Below, piece by piece: positions 34,965-41,885 of a DNA stretch of 64,000 bases. Both the position numbers and the translations under genes were made by a program. Position 1 is the stretch's first letter; each line of letters starts with the position of its first letter. The stretch comes from Clostridiales bacterium (lineage in GTDB: Bacteria; Bacillota; Clostridia; Oscillospirales; Oscillospiraceae), in contig SFLD01000003.1 of NCBI GenBank assembly GCA_004553545.1, positions 1 through 64,000 of the forward strand. Reading direction: 5' to 3'. The notes beneath the pieces are model-generated. The model searched no databases. It was not told the origin of the DNA and was given only the letters and a program-made list of their open reading frames with translations.

Positions 34965-35017
34965 CAGTTTGAGCGTTGCAGAGAAACGCATTGGAATAAG
35001 AGCGGATATCGTTAAGC

Positions 35018-35052
35018 GGAAGGCCCCCGGCAGGCGTCGGGGGCCTTCCTTC
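35018..35052. terminator. Bidirectional terminator
   Basis: 12-bp arms 35018-35029/35038-35049 (GGAAGGCCCCCG and complement) between the small gene and convergent cotJC. Confidence 0.85.
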
Positions 35053-35055
35053 TTC

Positions 35056-35652
35056 TCACTGGTCGAAGCTGGGGTTCATATAGTAGACGTTCTTCTCGCC
35101 AAGACGATCCTTCACCAGCCGCAGTCCCTCGCCGAAGCGCTGGAAATGGACGATCTCTCTCGCCCGCAGGAAGCGGATGGCATCGGTGACGTCCGGGTCA
35201 TCGGAGAGACGGAGGATGTTGTCATAGGTGACCCGGGCCTTCTGCTCGGCGGCCAGGTCCTCCGTGAGGTCGGCAATGGTGTCGCCGGTGACCTGCATGG
35301 TAGCGGCGGACCAGGGGTAGCCGGAGGCAAACTGGGGGAAGACCCCGGTGGTGTGATCCACAAAATAAGCCTCAAAGCCCGCGTCCTTGATCTGCTGCTC
35401 CGTCAGGTTCCGGGTCAGCTGGTGGACGATGGTCCCCACCATTTCCAGGTGTCCCAGTTCCTCGGTTCCGATGTCGGTCAGCAAGCCCTTGAGTTCGGGA
35501 TAAGGCATGGAGTAGCGCTGGGAGAGATAGCGCAAGGAGGCTCCCAACTCGCCATCCGGGCCACCATACTGGGAAATAATGGCGGCCGCCAGCTTGGGAT
35601 TGGTGTTTTTGATGCGGATGGGGTACTGGAGCTTCTTCTCATAGACGAACAT
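35056..35652 (-). CDS. cotJC: Spore coat protein CotJC, manganese catalase family
   Basis: 198 residues. Ferritin-like four-helix fold with di-manganese ligands in EELGHLEMVG (about 64-73), GDTIADLTEDLAAEQKAR (about 122-139) and REIVHFQRFGE (about 163-173). N-terminal MFVYEKKLQYPI is the CotJC signature. It lacks the longer tail of soluble Mn catalases. CotJC is deposited in the spore coat with CotJA and CotJB; its ATG directly abuts the stop of the fused cotJAB gene (TAAATG). Confidence 0.95.
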   Translation of the reverse strand: MFVYEKKLQYPIRIKNTNPKLAAAIISQYGGPDGELGASLRYLSQRYSMPYPELKGLLTDIGTEELGHLEMVGTIVHQLTRNLTEQQIKDAGFEAYFVDHTTGVFPQFASGYPWSAATMQVTGDTIADLTEDLAAEQKARVTYDNILRLSDDPDVTDAIRFLRAREIVHFQRFGEGLRLVKDRLGEKNVYYMNPSFDQ

Positions 35653-36099
35653 TTATTCGCTGCCTCCTCTCTCCCAGGGCCAGGGATCCTTCAGCCAGGC
35701 ATAGCTGCCGTCTGCCGGACGGTCCGTCTGGAGCAGGGGACCGTAGAGCTTCTGGTACTTCTGACGGCCTTCGTTGGCCAGCTGCACGTAGGTCCAGTAG
35801 AGGTCCAGGACCTCCTGGTCCGTGGGATGGGTGGTGAGGTAGAGGCCAAGCTCATCCACGGCGAAGTCCAGCGCCATCAGCTCGGCAAGGGCCGTGTTGG
35901 GCATGGGAGTCTTGGCCTGGATGGCCGCCTTGAAGGGGAGATTCAGCCCCGGAAATAGGGTGCCGGTCTGCAGGGCCTCCGCCCGCTGGTAGCGGGGCGG
36001 ATTCTCCCCCTGCACGGGGATATACGGATAGGCCAGGGGAGCGCAGAGGCAGGGAAGGGCGCCGCTGCCCTCGCCGCAGGCCTGGTCAGGTCGATCCAT
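35653..36099 (-). CDS. Fused spore coat protein CotJA-CotJB
   Basis: 148 residues from ATG 36099. The first ~55 residues carry the CotJA pattern (PYIPVQGENPPRY, then EALQTGTLFPGLNLPF), and the rest the CotJB pattern (ALDFAVDELGLYLTTHPTDQE, YWTYVQLANEGRQKYQKLYGPL, ending WLKDPWPWE). In most spore formers these are two genes; here one uninterrupted frame. The ATG is 14 bases after AAGGAGG, while an in-frame TTG at 36105 is 8 bases after it and may be the true start. The short joint (KAAIQAKTPMPN) replaces the CotJA C-terminus. Probably forms a coat complex with CotJC. Confidence 0.85.
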   Translation of the reverse strand: MDRPDQACGEGSGALPCLCAPLAYPYIPVQGENPPRYQRAEALQTGTLFPGLNLPFKAAIQAKTPMPNTALAELMALDFAVDELGLYLTTHPTDQEVLDLYWTYVQLANEGRQKYQKLYGPLLQTDRPADGSYAWLKDPWPWERGGSE

Positions 36100-36189
36100 C
36101 TGCAAGGAAGATTCCTCCTTTGAAAGGAAGTGGAGGGCGCTGCCCTCACCGCAGTTTATGCGGCAGGGGAGGGAAGAGGTTCCATCCCC

Positions 36190-36218
36190 TTGCAATTCCA
36201 GGGAAGGGACGGTATAAT
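36190..36218 (+). promoter_or_regulatory. Promoter firing into a solitary CRISPR-like repeat
   Basis: TTGCAA (36190-36195), 17-bp spacer, perfect TATAAT (36213-36218). Transcription should begin near 36225, one or two bases before the repeat-like element at 36227. Confidence 0.85.
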
Positions 36219-36224
36219 AAAAAA

Positions 36225-36346
36225 ATGTCGCGGCCCACTGGGGCCGCGAGGATTGAAATGCGCCGGGATTCTCGTTTCCGTATCCTTCTAGTCTTTCGCA
36301 TAGGGGATAAGCCTTCCTGCATAGCCTTCTCCGGAGGTGAGGGCGT
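36225..36346 (+). ncRNA. Candidate stand-alone crRNA-like RNA / cwlD leader
   Basis: Predicted transcript from the promoter at 36190-36218: repeat hairpin, handle, then a spacer-like stretch starting GCGCCGGGATTCTCG at 36260, and on into cwlD (ATG 36347) with no terminator visible. Two readings fit: a single-repeat crRNA-like RNA loaded in Cascade, or a cwlD 5' leader that Cas5c can cut. Known precedents are the CreA-type RNAs and degenerate mini-CRISPRs that guide Cascade to repress genes. The target is unknown. Confidence 0.6.
36227..36259 (+). repeat. Solitary degenerate type I-C CRISPR repeat with compensated stem
   Basis: 33 bases, in the array's orientation, 1.6 kb beyond the array. 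It starts GTCGCGGCCCACTGGG and ends AGGATTGAAAT. Compared with the array repeat, 27 of 33 positions agree. The six differences are all four loop bases (ACTG for GTAA) and positions 7 and 18, which pair with each other: C-G has become G-C. The 8-bp stem is therefore perfect, and the last 15 bases including the 11-base handle are unchanged. No second repeat follows. Confidence 0.93.
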
Positions 36347-37078
36347 ATGTGGCTGGTGATCCGGCGAAGGACGCTGCTGTGGAGGGGCGTTTGTGTCTGG
36401 CTCCTGCTGGGGCTGACATTGACGGCGCTGGCGTATTTCCGAAGTCCTCCGGCGGCGGAGGCGTCCGGGCTTTCCCGCCCGGAGACGGTCTATGTCATCG
36501 ATCCTGGCCACGGCGGGGAGGATGGCGGCGCGGTGGCAGCGGACGGCACCGTGGAGAGCGGCGTGAACCTGGCCATCGCCCTGCGGCTCCGGGATATCCT
36601 GCGCTTCTGCGGGCAGGACTGCGTCATGACACGGGAGGAGGATGTCTCCATTTATTCCCCCGGCTGTGAGACCCTGCGGCAGAAGAAGGCCTCCGACCTC
36701 AAAAACCGGGTGGCCCTGGTGAATGCCCAGGAGGGGGCCATTCTCGTCAGCGTTCATCAGAATTGTCTGCCATCCGCACCCAGTGTCCATGGGGCCCAGG
36801 CGTTTTACAACGGGATCGAGGGGGCGGATGCTCTGGCTTCCGCTGTGCAGGAGGCTCTGAACCGGGCGGCGAACCCAGAGAAGGGGAAGACTCCCGTCCG
36901 GATCTCCGACAGCATCTATCTCACCAAGAACGTCACCGCTCCGGCGGTACTGATCGAGTGCGGTTTTCTCTCCAATCCCCAGGAAACGGAGAGGCTGAAG
37001 ACTGCGGAATACCAAAGAACACTGGCCGCCGCCATGGCGGCGGGCCTGCTGCAGGCAGCAGGGGAGGGAGTGCCATGA
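36347..37078 (+). CDS. cwlD: N-acetylmuramoyl-L-alanine amidase CwlD
   Basis: 243 residues. One N-terminal membrane/signal helix (about 12-32), then an amidase_3 domain with zinc ligands His55 (VIDPGHGGEDGG), Glu70 (GTVESGVNLAIA) and His137 (SVHQN), and catalytic Glu204 (VLIECGFLSN). CwlD removes stem peptides so muramic-delta-lactam can form in the spore cortex, which is needed for germination. Ribosome binding site GGAGGTGAGG. Its upstream leader contains the solitary CRISPR-like repeat. It overlaps radA by four bases (ATGA). Confidence 0.93.
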   Translation: MWLVIRRRTLLWRGVCVWLLLGLTLTALAYFRSPPAAEASGLSRPETVYVIDPGHGGEDGGAVAADGTVESGVNLAIALRLRDILRFCGQDCVMTREEDVSIYSPGCETLRQKKASDLKNRVALVNAQEGAILVSVHQNCLPSAPSVHGAQAFYNGIEGADALASAVQEALNRAANPEKGKTPVRISDSIYLTKNVTAPAVLIECGFLSNPQETERLKTAEYQRTLAAAMAAGLLQAAGEGVP

Positions 37079-38448
37079 AAGCCAACAAGACTGCCTTTTA
37101 CTGCACAGACTGCGGCAACGAGCTCAGCCGCTGGGCGGGGAAGTGCCCCGCCTGCGGCGCCTGGAACACCATTGTGGAGCAGCCCAAGCGGGCGGCGGCA
37201 GGGGAGCGGAAGAGCGGCAGCGTCCGCTTTGATCTGCCCCGGAAGGCGAGTCCCGTCACCGCCCTCCGGCAGGAGAGCGAGGTCCGGTTCCCCAGCGGCA
37301 TCGGGGAGCTGGATCGGGTGCTGGGAGGCGGTATCGTGAAGGGATCCCTGATTCTGGTGGGCGGAGCGCCGGGCATCGGCAAGTCCACCCTGATGCTGCA
37401 GATCTGTAGCCAGCTCTGCCAGGGCGGCAAGGTTCTCTATGTATCCGGGGAGGAGTCGGAGTATCAGCTGAAGCTCCGCTGCCAGCGGCTCCGCGCGGAG
37501 AGCGAGAATCTCTATGTCCTCTCTGAGACCCGGCTCTCGGACCTGCTGGAGGTGGTGGACGCCGAGGAGCCGGAGGTCCTCATCGTAGACTCTATCCAGA
37601 CCCTCAGCGATGACGCCCTGGACTCCGCTGCCGGCAGCATCGCCCAGGTGAAAAGCTGCACCCTGACGCTGATGGAACTGGCCAAGCGCCGGGGGATCAC
37701 CGTCTTCGTCATCGGCCACATCAACAAGGAAGGGGCCATCGCCGGCCCCAAGGTCCTGGAGCATATGGTGGACTGCGTCCTGAGTTTTGAGGGCGACCGT
37801 CACACCGCTTACCGCATCCTGCGCTCTGCCAAGAACCGCTTCGGCGCCACCAACGAGATCGGCGTTTTCGAGATGCGGGGGGACGGCCTTGCCGAGATCC
37901 CCAACCCCTCGGAGATGCTGCTCTCCGAGCGGCCAGAGGATGCCCCCGGTACCTGCGTTGCCTGCGTGATGGAGGGTATGCGCCCGGTGCTGGCGGAGAT
38001 CCAGGCCCTGGTGGTGCCGTCCTCCTATGGGACGCCCCGGCGCACCAGCAATGGTTTTGATTATAACCGCAGCGCCATGCTGATGGCGGTGCTGGAGAAG
38101 CGGGGCGGGCTCAAGGTCTCCGCCTGTGACGCCTACCTCAATATCATTGGCGGACTGACACTGGACGAGCCCGCTGCCGACCTTGCCGCTGTGGTGGCGG
38201 TGGCTTCCAGCTATCTGGACAAGCCCGTGCCCCGGGACCTGGCCGCCATCGGGGAGGTAGGGCTCACCGGAGAGATCCGCAGTGTCAACCAGCTGGAGAA
38301 CCGGATCTCTGAGGTGGCCCGGTTAGGCTTCCGCCGCTGCCTCATCCCCAAGTACCGTCACTCGGAGCTCCGGGCGCCGGCGGATCTGACGCTGATCCCG
38401 GTGGGGAACATCGGGGATGCGCTGCGCGGGGTGTTCCGTCCGGAATGA
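37075..38448 (+). CDS. radA: DNA repair protein RadA
   Basis: 457 residues. N-terminal zinc finger (Cys10, Cys13, Cys24, Cys27), RecA-like ATPase with Walker A GGAPGIGKS (96-104), Walker B VLIVDS near 164-169, the family-specific KNRFG motif near 257, and a C-terminal Lon-like domain (about 340-457). RadA drives branch migration in recombination and D-loop extension. ATG 37075 overlaps the cwlD stop; the frame continues upstream without a ribosome binding site. Confidence 0.97.
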   Translation: MKANKTAFYCTDCGNELSRWAGKCPACGAWNTIVEQPKRAAAGERKSGSVRFDLPRKASPVTALRQESEVRFPSGIGELDRVLGGGIVKGSLILVGGAPGIGKSTLMLQICSQLCQGGKVLYVSGEESEYQLKLRCQRLRAESENLYVLSETRLSDLLEVVDAEEPEVLIVDSIQTLSDDALDSAAGSIAQVKSCTLTLMELAKRRGITVFVIGHINKEGAIAGPKVLEHMVDCVLSFEGDRHTAYRILRSAKNRFGATNEIGVFEMRGDGLAEIPNPSEMLLSERPEDAPGTCVACVMEGMRPVLAEIQALVVPSSYGTPRRTSNGFDYNRSAMLMAVLEKRGGLKVSACDAYLNIIGGLTLDEPAADLAAVVAVASSYLDKPVPRDLAAIGEVGLTGEIRSVNQLENRISEVARLGFRRCLIPKYRHSELRAPADLTLIPVGNIGDALRGVFRPE

Positions 38449-38560
38449 AATGAACGCAGCCGCCGCCTGTGTGTGGGAGTCCTGCCGCCGCGGCGCAGTC
38501 CAGCTGACAAAGTCCGTCCCGCTGATAGACGCAATGGCTGGTACAGGGGATCCAGTTCAT
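38342..38560 (-). CDS. Small cysteine-rich protein, 3' part antisense to radA
   Basis: 72 residues from ATG 38560, preceded by AAAGGCGG. The first ~40 residues carry CTSHCVYQRDGLCQLD and GGGCVHFIP, a C-x3-C-x7-C...C pattern seen in a short clostridial protein family (often misannotated as hydroxymyristoyl-ACP dehydratase). The family usually ends shortly after the last Cys; here the frame runs ~30 residues further into the antisense of radA, with low-complexity Pro/Gly, so the tail is probably not conserved. A small metal-binding protein is plausible. Confidence 0.55.
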   Translation of the reverse strand: MNWIPCTSHCVYQRDGLCQLDCAAAAGLPHTGGGCVHFIPDGTPRAAHPRCSPPGSASDPPAPGAPSDGTWG

Positions 38561-38632
38561 GGAGTCACCGCCTTTCAGCGCTAGCATGTACCGCCAAGAC
38601 CGGTTTTATGAGCTCGCCGTTCGCTGGTGTTG

Positions 38633-38687
38633 GCTATCTGTTCTGAGAGAGGAGGTTTTCAGGAAGCACAAATAATTGAACAAAATA
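38633..38687 (+). repeat. Direct repeat, copy A
   Basis: Starts GCTATCTGTTCTGAGAGA, then GGAGGTTTTCAGGAAGCAC and ends TTGAACAAAATA. About 80% identical to copy B at 39821-39877, 1.19 kb away. Confidence 0.8.
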
Positions 38688-38704
38688 TTTCATGTTTTGT
38701 TCAG
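38676..38704. repeat. GAACAAAA palindrome 1
   Basis: Arms TGAACAAAA (38677-38685) and TTTTGTTCA (38695-38703). Related palindromes: 38811-38828 (GAACAAA/TTTGTTC), 39763-39782 (AACAAAA/TTTTGTT) and 39866-39891. Confidence 0.75.
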
Positions 38705-38851
38705 TCGGTACCCAGCACAATCCCGTTCCCCGGAAAACTGTCCTGGGCCGCTCCGTGGGGGTGCGGCTCTCTTTTTTGCGGACGCTTTTGAAGGTGCACT
38801 TACAAAAACTGAACAAAATAATTTGTTCTTGACATTACGCTGTCTTATGGC

Positions 38852-39115
38852 TTATTCTGTTTCGCAGAAGGCAAAGATTCTGGGCAGGGCGTTAGAGATG
38901 CCCGCCGGTGCGAGACCTGCCGCTGGCGGTGGCCGATAGGGCCCGCTCAGCGATGGGGTAGGAGCTCCCCCGTGAGAGCGACCCCCGGAGCTGACGCCGA
39001 GGGCCCGGCCATCGGCCTCCGCCCGTGGCCCGTTGCCGGCAGGTCCGCAGCGGCGATCCGGCATCTCAACGCCCGTAGGGACCCGGTGTCTTTGACTTCT
39101 GCGTAGAGCTTCCAT
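38852..39115 (-). CDS. Doubtful small Arg/Pro/Gly-rich ORF
   Basis: 87 codons from ATG 39115, with AAAGGAG eight bases upstream, which is why it is listed. The product is low in hydrophobic residues and rich in Arg, Pro and Gly (MEALRRSQRHRVPTGVEMPD...), with no recognisable domain. Its codon use does not resemble neighbouring genes. It may be the decayed start of a gene from the element that occupied this interval, or not coding at all. Confidence 0.25.
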   Translation of the reverse strand: MEALRRSQRHRVPTGVEMPDRRCGPAGNGPRAEADGRALGVSSGGRSHGGAPTPSLSGPYRPPPAAGLAPAGISNALPRIFAFCETE

Positions 39116-39432
39116 CGCTTTCTCCTTTCTTGGCTGGTTGCTCCTGTCTTCTAAACCTTCGGGGCAGGATTGACCGTATACACTCCTTTCTGTTGCCGGT
39201 GTCCATGCCGCCGACAACAAATAGGCGAGGGGGACCGTGTAACAGCAGTACACGGTTCCCCGAAGCCCTCTTTTCGGGCTTTTAAGGGCCTTTCCTGCGT
39301 TTTGAACCGATAGGGGAGTATCCCAATATCCCCCTATGGTTCCCTTGGCTCTTTTTTCTGCTGGAAAAACATTGATAGCCATTACTGGCTCGTTCTGTTC
39401 TGCTTATGGCCTAAATATATTATATATTCTCT

Positions 39433-39615
39433 TTGGAACTTCTGCATAATTGCATAAAAGCATAAAGAGATATTATTTAGTATTACCCCTTGGAACTTTT
39501 GTATGATTGTATGTTCCTGTGCAGCTTGTCTAAATTCTGTTTCTGAATTTGTTCAGGTTGCATTATGTTCCGGGGGTACAGTATTACCCCCCGGAACTTC
39601 TGTAGTTTTGTAGTT
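39433..39615 (+). repeat. Three GGAACTTYTG repeats with a palindromic spacer
   Basis: Copies near 39435 (GGAACTTCTGCATAATTGCA), 39492 (GGAACTTTTGTATGATTGTA) and 39594 (GGAACTTCTGTAGTTTTGTA); the last two are each preceded by AGTATTACCCC. The hairpin GTTCCGGGGGTA/TACCCCCCGGAAC spans 39568-39598. Confidence 0.7.
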
Positions 39616-39820
39616 TTCTCCATTTTATTTCCATTTTCTTTTTGCTGCCAGAAGGTCGGGGGAGCGTCCGGTAGACGCAAGAGCATCCCCACGGCGTTGG
39701 ATGACATCCCGCCGTCCGCTGGTGCTGGAACTCGGAGGGAACACAATCCTGTTCCGATTGCTAACAAAACCGTCATTTTGTTCCTTTCCGTTGTTGGATG
39801 ACCGAGAGGCCCACAATGGC

Positions 39821-39877
39821 GCTATCTGTTTTGAGAGAGAGGAGGTTTTTAGGGAGCACGAGAAATTGAACAAAATA
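39821..39877 (+). repeat. Direct repeat, copy B
   Basis: Starts GCTATCTGTTTTGAGAGAG, then GGAGGTTTTTAGGGAGCAC and runs into TTGAACAAAATA; partner of copy A at 38633-38687. Confidence 0.8.
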
Positions 39878-39891
39878 AAAATTTTGTTCAA
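39866..39891. repeat. Perfect GAACAAAAT palindrome
   Basis: 11-bp arms TTGAACAAAAT (39866-39876) and ATTTTGTTCAA (39881-39891) around AAAA. It could be a regulator operator or an RNA hairpin; it lies ~130 bp before xerC. Confidence 0.8.
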
Positions 39892-40021
39892 TTCTGAGGA
39901 GAGGGAAATTGGCGTTTTGCCTCCCTCAAGAGATTTTTGCGTGTTTTTGCCCCCGTTCGGCATTGCCTGGCGATATGGCTGGAAACGCAAAATCCGACCG
40001 TGCTTTTCTGCGAGATTAACT

Positions 40022-41044
40022 ATGGCATCTGATTACCGTACCGAAGCGCCGCCGATCCTTCGGGATTTTCTGGCGTACCACGAGACCATCAAAGCCCACT
40101 CTCAGCGCACGGTGGATGAATACTATCTGGACCTGCGAAATTTCTTCCGCTACCTGAAGCAAAGCCGTGACGCGTCCCTCGCCGGCAAGCCGCTGGACGA
40201 GATCAACATCTCCGACGTGGATCTGGATTTTGTCGCCTCTGTGACCCTCACGGATATCTACAGCTACATGACCTACCTCAGCCGTGACCGGGTCCTCCAC
40301 GCCAACAGCCGCAGCCCGGAATACGGCCTCAACGCCGCCTCCCGGGCCCGGAAGATCGCCTGCATCCGCTCATTCTACAATTATCTCACCAACAAGACCC
40401 ATCAACTTCGTGAAAATCCTGTCAAAGATATGGATTCGCCGAAGCTGAAGAAGACCCTGCCCAAATACCTGACCTTGGACGAAAGTCTGCAGCTCCTGGG
40501 TTCGGTGGATGGCGCCAATCAGGAGCGGGATTACTGCATCCTGACGCTGTTTCTCAATTGTGGACTCCGGATCTCGGAACTGGTAGGATTGAACCTCAGC
40601 GACATTCAGGGGGAAACGCTGTGGGTGCTGGGCAAGGGCAACAAGGTCCGTATCCTCTATCTCAACGAGGCTTGCCAGGCGGCACTGAAGGAGTATCTCG
40701 CCATCCGGCGGCCCATTGCGGGACGGGACGCCGACGCCCTCTTCCTCTCCGCCCGAAATGAGCGCATCAGCCGCTCCAGCGTCCACGCCATGGTGAAAAA
40801 GCGCCTTTCCGAGGCTGGCATCAACGCCAGTGAGTATTCCTCCCACAAGCTGCGGCACACCGCCGCTACGCTGATGCTGCAAAACGGCGTGGATGTCCGG
40901 GCCGTACAGGAAGTTTTGGGGCACGATCATCTGAATACCACCGAGATCTACACGCATATCGACAATGAGTCCCTTCGTGTTGCTGCAAAGGCAAATCCCT
41001 TGTCGCATGTGAAAAGCACAAGAAAAAAAGAGCCGGAGGATTGA
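40022..41044 (+). CDS. xerC: Tyrosine recombinase XerC-like
   Basis: 340 residues. Core-binding domain (about 10-130) and catalytic domain with Arg183 (NCGLRISEL), Lys in GKGNK (204-208), His275 and Arg278 (SSHKLRHTAA), His301 (VLGHDHLN) and nucleophile Tyr310 (TEIYTHI). Sequence style matches the chromosomal XerC of Clostridia rather than a phage integrase; it would partner XerD (12.3 kb). ATG 40022 lacks a good ribosome binding site, and the repeat-rich stretch directly upstream replaces the usual neighbours such as lexA. A terminator follows. Confidence 0.9.
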   Translation: MASDYRTEAPPILRDFLAYHETIKAHSQRTVDEYYLDLRNFFRYLKQSRDASLAGKPLDEINISDVDLDFVASVTLTDIYSYMTYLSRDRVLHANSRSPEYGLNAASRARKIACIRSFYNYLTNKTHQLRENPVKDMDSPKLKKTLPKYLTLDESLQLLGSVDGANQERDYCILTLFLNCGLRISELVGLNLSDIQGETLWVLGKGNKVRILYLNEACQAALKEYLAIRRPIAGRDADALFLSARNERISRSSVHAMVKKRLSEAGINASEYSSHKLRHTAATLMLQNGVDVRAVQEVLGHDHLNTTEIYTHIDNESLRVAAKANPLSHVKSTRKKEPED

Positions 41045-41097
41045 TTTCCCCCTCCTCCCTTCCCTGCTTTTGTCATCGGTGTATCGTTGTGTCCGAG

Positions 41098-41130
41098 AAG
41101 AGCCGCTGGAGCGATCCGGCGGCTCTTCCC
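41098..41130 (+). terminator. Terminator after xerC
   Basis: 9-bp arms AAGAGCCGC/GCGGCTCTT (41098-41106/41119-41127), followed by CCCTTGTC; the T-run is poor. Confidence 0.55.
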
Positions 41131-41149
41131 TTGTCTGGCAAACAAGCGC

Positions 41150-41178
41150 TTGCTTCCTGCGGGAAATTGCGATATAAT
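41150..41178 (+). promoter_or_regulatory. Promoter of the DUF523 gene
   Basis: TTGCTT (41150-41155), 17-bp spacer, perfect TATAAT (41173-41178). Confidence 0.8.
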
Positions 41179-41220
41179 GACTATTAACGTCGAACCGACG
41201 AATCATAAGGAGGTTTACTT

Positions 41221-41802
41221 GTGGCTGACAGAAGAGACGATGCACGGGGCAAGAAGATCGTATTCGTGTCCAGCTGCCTGCTGAACACCAACAACAAGGT
41301 GAAGGGCCTGGCCCGCTACAGCGGCATGTGCCGGGAGGTGTTCGACACCCTCTGCGACAATGGCCTTGGCATCCAGCAGATGGACTGCCCGGAGACGCTG
41401 TACCTGGGCATCCAGCGCTGGTGGTACACCAAGAACCTCTATGACTGCCGGGGCTTCCGGGACCATTGCCGGGAACTGGCGGAGCGTTCCGTCACCTACA
41501 TGGAGGAGTACGCCCGGGAGGGCTACAAGGTGGTGGCTGTTCTCAGCTGCGACGGCTCCCCCACCTGCGGCGTGACCATCACCAGCTATGATAAGAACTG
41601 GGGCGGCAGCCCGGTGGAGCTCAGCTATAACGATGCCATCGTCCAGGGAAAGGGCGTCTACATTGAGGAACTGGAGAAGGCCATTCAGGCCCGGGGGCTG
41701 GAGGTCCCGCCCTTCTATGGCTTGGCCCTGGATGATGAGTCCGTTGACCTTCCCAAGATCATTTCGGACTTCCGGGATTTCATCCAGTCCGTATGTCAGT
41801 GA
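41221..41802 (+). CDS. DUF523 family protein (TudS-related)
   Basis: 193 residues from GTG 41221, after AAGGAGGT. Conserved Cys in VSSCLLNTNNKVKGLARY (about 17-34), MDCPETL near 55-61 and LSCDGSPTCGV near 106-116 match the DUF523 group; a characterised relative, TudS, uses an Fe-S cluster to desulfurate thiouracil. The present protein belongs to the branch with a longer insert (RWWYTKNLYDCRGFRDHC), whose substrate I do not know. Own promoter and terminator; monocistronic. Confidence 0.8.
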   Translation: MADRRDDARGKKIVFVSSCLLNTNNKVKGLARYSGMCREVFDTLCDNGLGIQQMDCPETLYLGIQRWWYTKNLYDCRGFRDHCRELAERSVTYMEEYAREGYKVVAVLSCDGSPTCGVTITSYDKNWGGSPVELSYNDAIVQGKGVYIEELEKAIQARGLEVPPFYGLALDDESVDLPKIISDFRDFIQSVCQ

Positions 41803-41825
41803 TCCCCCAAAAACGCAGAACGAAG

Positions 41826-41865
41826 AAGGCCCCCGCAAGTCAGGATGACTTGCGGGGGCCTTTTG
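41826..41865. terminator. Bidirectional terminator
   Basis: 16-bp arms 41826-41841/41847-41862 (AAGGCCCCCGCAAGTC and complement), TTTT tail; serves the DUF523 gene and the convergent lipoprotein operon. Confidence 0.9.
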
Positions 41866-41885
41866 CATAGGTGCGCTTCCCTGCT

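Larger units (their letters stand above)
38561..40021. other. Repeat-rich, largely non-coding stretch between radA and xerC
   Basis: About 1.46 kb with no gene I can support firmly. It contains two ~55-bp direct repeats, four GAACAAA-type palindromes, three GGAACTT-type repeats, and hairpins at about 38748-38780 (GCCGCTCC/GGTGCGGC, then TTTTTT), 39260-39281, 39303-39342 (GAACCGATAGGGG/CCCCCTATGGTTC) and 39568-39598. AT content varies sharply, from GC-rich at 38880-39110 to very AT-rich at 39400-39640. It looks like the residue of a mobile or duplicated element. Confidence 0.6.

Noticed and set aside
38676..38939. 87-codon plus-strand frame downstream of direct repeat copy A
   Set aside because: TTG start inside the palindrome, GGAGG too far away, no conserved sequence.
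39866..39891. LexA box upstream of xerC
   Set aside because: GAACAAAAT palindromes have the wrong centre and spacing compared with CGAAC-N4-GTTCG.
39701..40021. 107-codon N-terminal extension of xerC
   Set aside because: Runs through repeats and palindromes and has no ribosome binding site; XerC homology begins at ATG 40022.
40022..41044. Phage or element integrase with attachment sites
   Set aside because: Sequence style is chromosomal XerC; no tRNA target, no flanking att-like pair tied to it and no phage genes nearby.
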